Source: Sphingobacterium sp.
GTDB taxonomy: Bacteria > Bacteroidota > Bacteroidia > Sphingobacteriales > Sphingobacteriaceae
Direction: 5' to 3'
Length of the DNA: 64,000 bases
NCBI GenBank assembly: GCA_031286695.1
Contig: JAITTY010000002.1
Location: 124,001 to 188,000 of the forward strand
Made by a program: the position numbers and the translations under genes. Numbering within the stretch: the first letter of the stretch is position 1; every line of letters begins with the position of its first letter. Positions 9,094 to 18,108 of the stretch are shown here, piece by piece. A model generated the notes under the pieces. That model saw only the letters and a program-made list of their open reading frames with translations. It had not been told where the DNA came from and did no database searches.

Positions 9094-11379
9094 ATGTTTA
9101 ATTTTAAAAAACTAACAGGGAGTATTCTTTCTTTATTCGCGATCCATACGGGTATGGCACAGCAGGCCTCGCCAGTTGATTTCGTTAATCCATTGATCGG
9201 TACAGAATCGAAGTATGAATTGTCTAATGGGAATACTTATCCTGCAATAGCTCGTCCCTGGGGTATGAATTTTTGGACGCCCCAAACAGGGAATATGGGC
9301 GATGGCTGGGTATATACTTACACGGCCGATAAAATTAAAGGATTTAAGCAAACCCACCAGCCAAGTCCTTGGAACAATGACTATGGTCAGTTTTCCATCA
9401 TGCCGGTAACAGGCACACCGCAATTTGATCAAGAAAAGCGGGCGAGCTGGTTTTCACATAAAGCAGAAATTGCTAACCCTTATTATTATAGTGTTTACCT
9501 TGCTGATCACGATGTGACAACAGAATTGTCGCCATCACAACGTGCTGCAATCTTTCAATTCACATTTCCCAAAACCGACAGCGCTTATGTTGTTATCGAT
9601 GCATTTGATAAGGGCTCTTATATTAAAGTAATTCCTCAGGAGAATAAAATTATTGGTTATTCAACAAAAAATAGCGGCGGTGTTCCGGAGAATTTTAAGA
9701 ATTATTTTGTCATTACTTTCGATAGACCCTTCTCTTACAAAGCTGGTGTAAAAAGCGGCTCGATACGTAAAGATGAATTGGAGATTCAGGATAATCACGC
9801 CGGAGCAATTGTAGGTTTTCCATCATTGAGGAGAGGTGATCAGGTGATCGCCCGTGTTGCTTCTTCCTTTATTAGTTTTGAGCAGGCAGAACTTAATCTA
9901 AAAGAAGTGAAGTCCAAAACATTTCAGCAAGTTGTTGATGAAGGTAAAGCGCAATGGAACGACGTCCTTGGCCGCGTCCAGGTTGAAGACCTAAATATTG
10001 ATAGATTACGTACATTTTATTCTTGTCTCTACCGCTCAACATTATTTCCTAGAGATTTTTCTGAAATTGACGGCAATGGTAAGCGTATCCACTATAGCCC
10101 TTACAATGGCCAGATCTTACCTGGGGAAATGTTCACAGATACAGGTTTTTGGGATACATTCAGGAGTTTGTTTCCGCTGTTGAATTTATTGTATCCCTCA
10201 ATGAACGATCGCATGCAGGAAGGATTGGTCAATGCTTATAAGGAGAGTGGTTACCTCCCTGAGTGGGCTTCACCGGGGCATCGTGCATCGATGATCGGAA
10301 ACAATTCTGCGTCTATTGTCGCAGATGCGTTAATTACTGATCGGAAAGGCTATGACAAGGAGCTATTATGGGAAGCATTGAAACATGGAGCCAATAGTGC
10401 ATATCCTAAACACTCTTCGACAGGACGCTTTGGTTATGAATATTATAATCAACTAGGCTATATACCTGCTGATGTAAAAGTGGACCAGAATGTAGCGCGG
10501 TCATTGGAATATGCTTACAATGACTGGTGTATCTATGAATTTGGCAAGGCACTTGGCAAGCCGGAAGCTGAAACAGCTATTTATGCAAAGCGAGCGATGA
10601 ACTACAAAAATCTGTTTGACCCAAGTACAAAATTAATGCGCGGGAAAAAGACAGACGGTTCATTTGTCCCAGATTTTGATCCAAGTGCTTGGTCTCGCGA
10701 ATATACAGAAGGTAACGCATGGCATTGGAGCTTTTGTGTATTCCATGATCCACAAGGACTGATTAATTTAATGGGAGGTAATAGGTCTTTTGTATCCATG
10801 TTGGATACAGTATTTGTTATCCCGAGTTATGAAGGAATGAAGAGCCGTGGTATGATACACGAAATGCGTGAAATGCAGGTGATGAACATGGGACAATATG
10901 CCCACGGAAATCAGCCGATCCAGCACATGCCTTATTTGTATAACTATGCAGCAGAACCTTGGAAGGCACAGTATTGGGTGCGCAAGATAATGGATAAATT
11001 GTATTTACCTACACCTGATGGGTATTGTGGTGACGAAGACAACGGTCAGACTTCAGCTTGGTACGTCTTTTCTTCTTTGGGATTTTACCCTGTTTCGCCA
11101 GGATCGGGCGAATACGTGATTGGTTCACCCCAATTTGACAAAGTTACTTTAAAGCTTGAGAATGGAAAGAAAGTGCATATTCAAGCTAAACAGCAGGGAT
11201 CGAAGCAGGTCTACGTGAATCAGCTTTCCTGGAATGGAAAACCTTATGGTCGAAATTATATTCGGTATAACGATTTGTTGCAGGGGGCAAATCTTGAATT
11301 TAAAATGAGCGATGTACCGAATAAGAGTAGAGGAACCAAAAAAGAGGATGCTCCATATTCTTTTAGCAATGAAAAATAA
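9094..11379 (+). CDS. GH92 family alpha-mannosidase
   Basis: A 761-residue exported enzyme with an N-terminal signal peptide ending near residue 22 (MAQQ). The start of the mature protein, VDFVNPLIGTE, followed by NTYPAIARPWGMNFWTPQTG, is the characteristic GH92 N-terminal beta-sandwich opening. The C-terminal (alpha/alpha)6 barrel carries GYCGDEDNGQTSAWYVFSSLG at about residues 649-669, where GH92 enzymes have their catalytic acidic residues and the calcium site. GH92 enzymes are calcium-dependent exo-alpha-mannosidases acting on alpha-1,2/1,3/1,4/1,6 linkages of N-glycans or yeast mannan; the linkage cannot be read here. The gene stands alone between two terminators, but its position after the DUF1735/F5-8C operon suggests joint use on mannose-containing glycans. 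Confidence 0.93.
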   Translation: MFNFKKLTGSILSLFAIHTGMAQQASPVDFVNPLIGTESKYELSNGNTYPAIARPWGMNFWTPQTGNMGDGWVYTYTADKIKGFKQTHQPSPWNNDYGQFSIMPVTGTPQFDQEKRASWFSHKAEIANPYYYSVYLADHDVTTELSPSQRAAIFQFTFPKTDSAYVVIDAFDKGSYIKVIPQENKIIGYSTKNSGGVPENFKNYFVITFDRPFSYKAGVKSGSIRKDELEIQDNHAGAIVGFPSLRRGDQVIARVASSFISFEQAELNLKEVKSKTFQQVVDEGKAQWNDVLGRVQVEDLNIDRLRTFYSCLYRSTLFPRDFSEIDGNGKRIHYSPYNGQILPGEMFTDTGFWDTFRSLFPLLNLLYPSMNDRMQEGLVNAYKESGYLPEWASPGHRASMIGNNSASIVADALITDRKGYDKELLWEALKHGANSAYPKHSSTGRFGYEYYNQLGYIPADVKVDQNVARSLEYAYNDWCIYEFGKALGKPEAETAIYAKRAMNYKNLFDPSTKLMRGKKTDGSFVPDFDPSAWSREYTEGNAWHWSFCVFHDPQGLINLMGGNRSFVSMLDTVFVIPSYEGMKSRGMIHEMREMQVMNMGQYAHGNQPIQHMPYLYNYAAEPWKAQYWVRKIMDKLYLPTPDGYCGDEDNGQTSAWYVFSSLGFYPVSPGSGEYVIGSPQFDKVTLKLENGKKVHIQAKQQGSKQVYVNQLSWNGKPYGRNYIRYNDLLQGANLEFKMSDVPNKSRGTKKEDAPYSFSNEK

Positions 11380-11452
11380 TGTTCTGCTGGACAGGCGTCA
11401 ATTAACTAATACCAATGAATAGCACGACATTGTGCCAGCGGTAATTTTTAAG

Positions 11453-11490
11453 AACCATGATAGCTAATTTTTAAGCTGTCATGGTTTTTT
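11453..11490 (+). terminator. Intrinsic terminator after the GH92 gene
   Basis: Inverted repeat AACCATGA-TAGCT with AGCTG-TCATGGTT around a short loop, followed by a T run at 11485-11491. It lies 74 bases after the GH92 stop codon. Confidence 0.8.
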
Positions 11491-11525
11491 TACATGAATA
11501 AAATAATCTTGGCTATTTAAAGTTA

Positions 11526-11533
11526 TACCTTTG
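11526..11533 (+). promoter_or_regulatory. -7 promoter box (TACCTTTG) of the small membrane protein gene
   Basis: TACCTTTG matches the Bacteroidota -7 consensus TAnnTTTG. A TTG lies 14 bases upstream, closer than the usual 17-23 for a -33 element. The box overlaps the GTG at 11533 and so argues for translation starting at the ATG at 11551. Confidence 0.45.
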
Positions 11534-11550
11534 TGGTTCGAAATTTCGAT

Positions 11551-11913
11551 ATGTTAGGTAAAATATTTCATTTTTTAACACTCTTTGCATACCTTAATCT
11601 GTTGACCTATGAGTCTTTCTCTTCGGCAACGGGGCAAGTTTTGCATGCAGGTGAAACCATTGTGGAGTATTTTTTGGATGATGTATTGGATTTGGAGCCT
11701 ATTCATTCTTCCCAGGAAGAAAAGGTACTGTTGCAGGATGACTATCGTATATTTTCGCTCAATAGTCAGGTATTGCCAATTTTTATTTTTGTTTTCGGTA
11801 TCCTCTTTACGGCATTATGTTTTGCAAAGGACGATGAACACCCTTTTTATCGATCTAAAACCTTGTGCTTGCCGGGATATTACCGTTTCTTATCCCGTTT
11901 TCGGCCCTTCTAG
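11551..11913 (+). CDS. Small membrane protein of unknown function upstream of an RND pump
   Basis: A 120-residue protein not recognised with certainty. It has two hydrophobic stretches, at about residues 5-25 and 74-94 (PIFIFVFGILFTALCF), with an acidic segment between them (EYFLDDVLDLEP). It ends in an aromatic, basic tail (LPGYYRFLSRFRPF). The ATG at 11551 is chosen because a promoter box overlaps the GTG at 11533 in the same frame. It precedes the adaptor gene by 273 bases. Small proteins of this kind are seen next to RND efflux genes in related bacteria, so an accessory role is possible but inferred. A second open frame at 11609-11926 overlaps it and lacks such features. Confidence 0.55.
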   Translation: MLGKIFHFLTLFAYLNLLTYESFSSATGQVLHAGETIVEYFLDDVLDLEPIHSSQEEKVLLQDDYRIFSLNSQVLPIFIFVFGILFTALCFAKDDEHPFYRSKTLCLPGYYRFLSRFRPF

Positions 11914-12186
11914 TTACTCTCCCTAAATTTTCTAGCGGGAAGCTGCCCCCAGTTTATTTTATCTTGATATTAAGCTGTTGAAGACCCTAGGGCCTCTATT
12001 TGCTATATCGAACTTAGCCGCTTCCATCTTACATATTCTCCTAAGTTTCGATTTTGAATTTCTTTAGGAGGGTTTAACACGTTACATTTTTTATCGTTTA
12101 TGAAATACCCTGGTCTAAAGACTACCGGCATTGATGAAAATCAACTGGGTATTCTATAGGACCTTTAAAAAGAAGATTATTCCCCT

Positions 12187-13293
12187 ATGAACAAATTATT
12201 TGTACTGTGCCTTTTCGCAGGTATGGTAGGGATGCTGGCTTCATGCCGCTCCTCCAACGCTAACACTGATCAAAAAGAAGAGATTAAAAATATTCCCATT
12301 ACACCACTAATTGTAATGGATACAACCGTTTATCAGGAATATATTGCTGATATCCAAGCCTTGAAAAATGTCGAGATCCGGTCGAAACTAAATGGTTTTT
12401 TAGATAAAATTTATGTGGATGAAGGGGCTTGGGTAAAGAAAGGACAGGTATTATTTAAATATAACAATGAAGAATATCGTTCGGAACTTGCAAAAGCCAA
12501 AGCACAGTACGACAATGCTATTGCTGAGGCGCAAAAGATCAAACTGGAAATGGAGCGGACACAAAAATTGGTTGACAAGAATATTGTGAGCTCTTCCGAG
12601 TATAATTTATTGAAAATACAGTTAAAGGCTGCCAATTCCAAAATCGAGGAGGCTCGTGCGCTGGTTAATCAAGCCCAGACGAGATTAGATTATACAGTCA
12701 TTCAAGCTCCATTTGATGGACGTATAGACCGGATTTTATTAAAAGAAGGCTCCTTATTGACAGAAGGAAGCCTGATTACCACAATCTCTGATCTAAGTAA
12801 AGTGAACGTTTATTTTGATATTTCTGAAAGGGAATATCTGGCACTAATGCGTGACAAGCTGAATGGCAAGGAAACGCAAAAATCTGTCAAATTAATTCTG
12901 GCAAATGGGGAGCTTTATCCACACGAGGGGATTGCTCATCTGGTGGAAAGTGAATTTGAAGCCAATACGGGGTCTATTGCCCTTCGTGTACAATTTCCTA
13001 ATGCGGAGCATATTCTAAAGCACGGAGCAACGGGTAAAATTGCCGTGCCGATGGAGACGGGTGAGCATACTTTTGTACATCAAAAGTCGGTATTTGAAAT
13101 TCAGGATAAAACATATGTGTACACTATGCAGGCCGATAGTACGGTGAAGATGACACCTTTTGTTGCCGGGCCACGTGTAGGGCATTATTACATTGTCGAT
13201 GGGGGGCTCGATCCCAATGCCAAGGTGGTGTATGAGGGCGTACAAAGTTTACGTAGCGGAATGAAGATTAATCCAAAATTGAGAAAGCTGTAA
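12187..13293 (+). CDS. RND efflux periplasmic adaptor (membrane fusion protein), lipoprotein
   Basis: A 368-residue HlyD/AcrA-type adaptor with a lipobox (MLASC, Cys20), so it is anchored by lipid. Features in order: a first biotinyl-lipoyl half near residues 58-90 (EIRSKLNGFLDKIYVDEGAWVKKGQ), a coiled-coil hairpin at about 95-165 (EAQKIKLEMERTQKLVDKNIVSSSEY), a second lipoyl half (TVIQAPFDGRIDRILLKEGSLL), and beta-barrel and membrane-proximal domains after residue 200. Adaptors connect the inner-membrane RND pump to the outer-membrane channel. The pump gene starts 14 bases downstream and carries its own outer-membrane factor, so the two genes encode a complete tripartite system. It is of the HAE1 multidrug type and not the heavy-metal type. 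Confidence 0.95.
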   Translation: MNKLFVLCLFAGMVGMLASCRSSNANTDQKEEIKNIPITPLIVMDTTVYQEYIADIQALKNVEIRSKLNGFLDKIYVDEGAWVKKGQVLFKYNNEEYRSELAKAKAQYDNAIAEAQKIKLEMERTQKLVDKNIVSSSEYNLLKIQLKAANSKIEEARALVNQAQTRLDYTVIQAPFDGRIDRILLKEGSLLTEGSLITTISDLSKVNVYFDISEREYLALMRDKLNGKETQKSVKLILANGELYPHEGIAHLVESEFEANTGSIALRVQFPNAEHILKHGATGKIAVPMETGEHTFVHQKSVFEIQDKTYVYTMQADSTVKMTPFVAGPRVGHYYIVDGGLDPNAKVVYEGVQSLRSGMKINPKLRKL

Positions 13294-13307
13294 CGGAGGG
13301 ATAGATT

Positions 13308-16300
13308 ATGTTTGAAACATTTATAAAACGGCCCATATTATCGTTGGTCATTTCGGTGTTTATCACGCTTTTGGGATTGCTGGCTCTGTTTACGTTACCT
13401 ATTACACAATTTCCTGATATCGTACCACCTTCGGTGGTGGTAAATGCTAATTATACAGGAGCAAATGCAGAGGTAAGTACAAATGCAGTAGCCATTCCTT
13501 TGGAAAAAGCAATCAATGGTGTTGCGGGAATGACCTACATGAATTCGGTGTCAACTAATAACGGAAGCACAGTGATTCAGATTTTCTTTGAAGTCGGTAC
13601 GGATCCGGATATTGCTGCTGTAAACGTGCAGAATAGAGTCACTACCGTATTGGATGAGTTACCTGAAGAGGTTATCAAAGCGGGGGTAACTACAGAAAAA
13701 GAGGTCAACTCGATGTTAATGTATCTGAATGTTTTTACTGACGATGAAACTGCGGATGAACGGTTTATTTACAACTTTGCCGATATCAATATTCTGAAAG
13801 AACTGAAGCGTATCGAAGGTGTTGGTCTTGCTCAGATCATGGGAATGCGGGATTATGCGATGCGTGTTTGGGTTAAACCGGATCGTATGGCAGCGTATAA
13901 TATTTCCGCAGAAGATGTCGTGGCAGCATTGCGAAAGCAGAATATTGAGGCCGCTCCCGGACAAACAGGTATCAGTTCGGATAAAATGCGCAATATGCAG
14001 CAATATGTACTGCGTTATCCGGGAAAATTTACTGAAATAGAAGAATATGCCAATATACCTATACGCGCGAATGCTAGTGGATCCATAATCCGTATTAAGG
14101 ATGTTGCTGATGTTGAATTTGGCTCATTGGATTATGAGATGGTATCCAAAACTGATGGGCGTCCATCGGCTTCCATTATGCTGAAGCAATTACCGGGATC
14201 AAATGCACAGGAGGTTATCCAGCGTGTAAAGGACCGGATGGCAGAATTAAAAGAAACTCAGTTTCCGACAGGTATGACCTATACCATGGGTTATGACGTA
14301 TCCCGCTTTTTAGATGCGTCAATTTCTTCTGTTATCAAGACTTTGTTAGAAGCCTTCCTTCTGGTTTTTATTGTTGTGTTTATCTTCTTGCAGGATTTTA
14401 GGGCGACGGTAATTCCTATTTTAGCAGTACCTGTCTGTTTGATCGGAGCACTGTTTTTTATGCAGATGCTTGGATTTTCGATCAACCTATTGACCTTATT
14501 TGCCTTGGTACTCGCTATTGGTATTGTCGTGGACAATGGAATTGTGGTTGTTGAGGCCGTATATGCCAAAATGGAGGAAGAGCATTTGCAACCTATGGAG
14601 GCCACATTAGAGGCTATGAAAGAGGTTGGAGGTGCTGTTGTGGCGATTACTTTAGTCATGTCTGCCGTCTTTGTTCCTGTAGCGTTTCTTTCAGGCCCTG
14701 TGGGGATTTTTTATCGTCAGTTTTCACTGACACTGGCTGCTGCGATCGTTATTTCGGGGATCAATGCATTGACGCTGACACCAGCTTTGTGTGCCTTGTT
14801 CCTAAAATCACCACATGACCGCAAGCCATCGAATAACTGGTTGGATCGTTTCTTTAAAAAATTCAACAGTGTATATGATAAAACAGCCTTTGGTTACAAA
14901 GGGATTTTGGTGAAAACCAGCGCCCGTAGGGGATTGACCTTGCTTTTGCTGGGTGTCTTTTTTGTGGCCACCTGGGGAAGTAGCGCGATATTGCCATCTG
15001 GATTTATTCCAACGGAAGATCAGGGCATGATCTACGTTGCTGTGACAACACCTCCCGGGGCTACAGTAGATCGTACAGAGCGTGTACTGGATAAAATTGA
15101 CTCTGTTTCTCGTAAGTTGGAGGTTGTTGAAACGGTGTCTACGTTGTCGGGGTACAGTATCATAACTGAAGTATCTGGTGCTTCCTATGGGATGGGGATG
15201 ATCAATCTTAAACCTTGGAAAGAGCGAGATCAAACGGTAGATGATGTCATTAAAGAATTGCGCGATAAAACAAAGGATTTTGCGGATGGAGAGATTGACT
15301 TCTTTCCGCCGCCGACAGTCCCCGGTTTTGGTAACTCTTCGGGTTTTGAATTACGTTTATTGGACCGTAGCGGTAATGAGGATCTCAATAAGACGGCCGA
15401 GGTATTACAGAAGTTTATGGACGACATGGAAAAAAGTGATGTTCTTCAGGATATCAACTCCAGTTTTGACGTGAATTTTCCACAGTATATGCTGAAGGTT
15501 GACTACGATATGGCCGCGAAGAAGGGGATATCGGTAGAGAATGCTATGAATACGCTGCAGACATTAATGGGAAGTCTTTATGCTACGAATTTTATCCGTT
15601 ATGGACAAATGTATAAAGTGATGGTACAGGCAGGCCCTGAATACCGGCAGCGACCGGAAGACGTTTTACGTCTGTATGTAAAAAATGAAACTGGTGAAAT
15701 GGTGCCTTACAATGCCTTTATTTCGATGGAAAGAATCTATGGTCCAGAACAAATCACTCGTTATAATATGTTTAGTTCGGCGATGATTACAGGGCAGTCC
15801 TCGGCAGGGTTCAGCTCTGGACAGGCAATTGAAGAGGTGGAAAAAATAGCGTCGTCTCTTCCAAAGGGATATAGCATTGAATGGTCCGGTATGACACGGG
15901 AACAGAAGATTTCAGGGAACCAGGCTTTGTATATTTTCGCGCTCTGTCTGTTGTTTGTTTATTTACTGTTGTGTGCACAGTACGAAAGCTTTTTGTTGCC
16001 ATTACCAGTTCTGCTCTGTCTTCCGGCGGGAATATTCGGTGCATTTATTTTCCTGAAAGTCTTTGGATTGGAAAACAATATTTACGCACAGGTTGCATTG
16101 GTCATGCTCATTGGTTTGCTGGGCAAAAATGCGATCCTGATTGTGGAGTATGCCAATTTGAAATATAAACAAGGAATGGATATTGTGACCGCTTCCATCG
16201 AAGGTGCTGTTGCCCGGTTACGTCCGATATTAATGACATCCTTTGCATTTATTGCGGGGTTGATACCGCTGATGATGGCCAGTGGAGCAGGTGCTTTGGG

Positions 16301-17858
16301 GAATCGAAGTATTGGTACTGCTGCGGTAGGTGGAATGCTCATCGGGACGATCCTCGGAGTTATTGTCATTCCGGGACTGGTCGTCTTATTTTCAAAAAAG
16401 GATAACAAAAAACAGGTGGTAAAACAAGCTTCTTTAGTAATCGCTGCCCTTATCTTACTTGGAAGTTGTTCAGTTCCCAAAAAATCTCTTCAGCCGCAGA
16501 AAGTAAATGTGCCAAGCTCATTTTCCAAGGATGTTTCACCAGATAGTTTAAATGTCGGCGGTCGATCTTGGAAGGAAATTTTTAGAGACCCAAAGTTAGT
16601 TTCTCTGATTGATTCTGCTTTGCAGAACAACCTCGATATTCGTCAATCAATTTTACGTTTAGCATCTGCACAAGCTTATTTTAAACAGCGCAAGGCTGCA
16701 TTAGGCCCAACTGTGGAGGCTGCGGTAGAAGGGGGAATACGGAAATATGGACATTATACGGAATCAGGAATTGGTAACTACGATTCAAATTTCTCGGAGA
16801 ATTTGAAAAGTGATGAGAAATTACCTGAACCATTTATCCCAGACTATTTTATTGGACTTCGTTCATCTTGGGAGATTGACCTTTGGGGCAAGCTTAGGAG
16901 CCAAAGGCAAGCTGCTTATTTTAGCTTTTTAGCGGAGCAGGAGGGGAAACGTCTATTGGAAACGGAATTGGTATCCAATATTGCCACGGCTTATTATGAA
17001 TTAATTGCTTTGGATCAGAAGATCAAAGTCTATGATCGGAATATTGAGTTACACAAAAATGCATTGGAAGTTGTTGAAGTAAAAAAAGATGCTGGTTATG
17101 CCACTGAACTTTCTGTACAACAATTTAAAGCGCTGTTGGCCAATTCCAAAGCAGCAAAGGAACAGTTGATTCAAGAGATCGCACTTTGGGAACATCATAT
17201 CAATGGCTTATTGGGACGATTCTATCAGCCTATTGTAAGAAGTACATATACCGAAAATACAGATTTATATTATGCAATGAGCTTTGGTACTCCAGATGAT
17301 TTGGTTAATCAACGCCCAGATATCAAGGCTGCTTATCTGAAAGTGATTGCATCTTCAAATAATCAGGAAGCGTCACGTTTAGCTTTTCTACCTTCTGTCG
17401 CTATAAGTCCTTTTATCGGATTGCAAAGCTTTAGTTTCAATAAGTTATTCAATCTCGATAAATCTATTGCTTATAATTTATTTGGTGGTATCACACTACC
17501 GATCTTTAATCAAAGACAGTTGAAAACGCAGTATGAGATTGCCAAAGCAGATTATGGAATCGCTTTTGTGGATTATGAAAAAAGCGTTTTAAATGCCTAT
17601 AATGAGGTTTCTAATGTAATCATGACGCAGGAGGCTATTGGTAAGCGGCGCAACTTTGTCGATGAACATGTTCAAGCATTGAACCTCTCCATAGAGGCTG
17701 CGCAAGAATTGTTCATCGCTGGAAGGGTAACATCACTAGATGTTGTAACAGCACAGAAGGAGTCGCTCGAAGCTCAAATAGGTAAAGTGGAATTAGAGAA
17801 GGAGAATACATTGAATCAGATCTTGCTCTACAAAGCATTGGGAGGGGGCTGGCAATAG
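13308..17858 (+). CDS. RND multidrug efflux permease (AcrB type) fused to an outer-membrane factor (OprM/TolC type)
   Basis: A single 1516-codon frame. Residues 1-1035 are a full-length HAE1 RND permease: N-terminal FIKRPILSLV, two periplasmic loops, TM4 with GIVVDNGIVVVE near 405-416, and TM10 with GLLGKNAILIVEY (Lys940). The usual Asp-Asp pair of TM4 is Asp409-Asn410. After a linker of about 10 residues, residues 1037-1054 form a classic lipoprotein signal peptide (lipobox LGSC, Cys1054), and residues 1055-1516 form a NodT/OprM outer-membrane factor (SWEIDLWGKLR, NQRPDIKAAYL, FNQRQLKTQYE, NAYNEVSN). Both parts are normally separate proteins. The join may be processed by signal peptidase II after export, or the second part may also start at an in-frame GTG at 16416. 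The frame shows no stop or obvious frameshift. Confidence 0.93.
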   Translation: MFETFIKRPILSLVISVFITLLGLLALFTLPITQFPDIVPPSVVVNANYTGANAEVSTNAVAIPLEKAINGVAGMTYMNSVSTNNGSTVIQIFFEVGTDPDIAAVNVQNRVTTVLDELPEEVIKAGVTTEKEVNSMLMYLNVFTDDETADERFIYNFADINILKELKRIEGVGLAQIMGMRDYAMRVWVKPDRMAAYNISAEDVVAALRKQNIEAAPGQTGISSDKMRNMQQYVLRYPGKFTEIEEYANIPIRANASGSIIRIKDVADVEFGSLDYEMVSKTDGRPSASIMLKQLPGSNAQEVIQRVKDRMAELKETQFPTGMTYTMGYDVSRFLDASISSVIKTLLEAFLLVFIVVFIFLQDFRATVIPILAVPVCLIGALFFMQMLGFSINLLTLFALVLAIGIVVDNGIVVVEAVYAKMEEEHLQPMEATLEAMKEVGGAVVAITLVMSAVFVPVAFLSGPVGIFYRQFSLTLAAAIVISGINALTLTPALCALFLKSPHDRKPSNNWLDRFFKKFNSVYDKTAFGYKGILVKTSARRGLTLLLLGVFFVATWGSSAILPSGFIPTEDQGMIYVAVTTPPGATVDRTERVLDKIDSVSRKLEVVETVSTLSGYSIITEVSGASYGMGMINLKPWKERDQTVDDVIKELRDKTKDFADGEIDFFPPPTVPGFGNSSGFELRLLDRSGNEDLNKTAEVLQKFMDDMEKSDVLQDINSSFDVNFPQYMLKVDYDMAAKKGISVENAMNTLQTLMGSLYATNFIRYGQMYKVMVQAGPEYRQRPEDVLRLYVKNETGEMVPYNAFISMERIYGPEQITRYNMFSSAMITGQSSAGFSSGQAIEEVEKIASSLPKGYSIEWSGMTREQKISGNQALYIFALCLLFVYLLLCAQYESFLLPLPVLLCLPAGIFGAFIFLKVFGLENNIYAQVALVMLIGLLGKNAILIVEYANLKYKQGMDIVTASIEGAVARLRPILMTSFAFIAGLIPLMMASGAGALGNRSIGTAAVGGMLIGTILGVIVIPGLVVLFSKKDNKKQVVKQASLVIAALILLGSCSVPKKSLQPQKVNVPSSFSKDVSPDSLNVGGRSWKEIFRDPKLVSLIDSALQNNLDIRQSILRLASAQAYFKQRKAALGPTVEAAVEGGIRKYGHYTESGIGNYDSNFSENLKSDEKLPEPFIPDYFIGLRSSWEIDLWGKLRSQRQAAYFSFLAEQEGKRLLETELVSNIATAYYELIALDQKIKVYDRNIELHKNALEVVEVKKDAGYATELSVQQFKALLANSKAAKEQLIQEIALWEHHINGLLGRFYQPIVRSTYTENTDLYYAMSFGTPDDLVNQRPDIKAAYLKVIASSNNQEASRLAFLPSVAISPFIGLQSFSFNKLFNLDKSIAYNLFGGITLPIFNQRQLKTQYEIAKADYGIAFVDYEKSVLNAYNEVSNVIMTQEAIGKRRNFVDEHVQALNLSIEAAQELFIAGRVTSLDVVTAQKESLEAQIGKVELEKENTLNQILLYKALGGGWQ

Positions 17859-17942
17859 ATCTGACAGATTAAAACAGAAAACTATTTTTCATGCGATAAA
17901 GAATTAACTTGTTAATTCTTAGATCCTTTTATAGGGTCAGGG

Positions 17943-17974
17943 AAAGAGGCCGTCGTGAGATGCCCTCTTTTTTT
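17943..17974 (+). terminator. Intrinsic terminator after the efflux operon
   Basis: AAAGAGG pairs with CCTCTTT with one bulged base next to the loop, and is followed by a T run. It lies 84 bases after the stop of the fusion gene. Confidence 0.7.
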
Positions 17975-18108
17975 ATGAAAGTGTCTGATGTTATAGGTCA
18001 GAAAGAATCTTCATTTCATGTTCATTGCTTTTGGTGCCTGCGAAGTCTTGAAGGTTTTGTTGTTATTTTTATGTAGTTTAGTCGACACTATTTTGAACCG
18101 AGTCGATT

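Noticed and set aside
11609..11926. 105-codon + strand frame overlapping the small membrane protein gene.
   Set aside because: It overlaps in another frame, has odd composition (many Cys, Met and Trp clusters) and lacks the ordered hydrophobic segments of the frame at 11551.
12038..12070. Inverted repeat CTCCTAA...TTAGGAG before the adaptor gene.
   Set aside because: Seven base pairs with a 19-base loop and no T run; too weak to call a terminator or operator.
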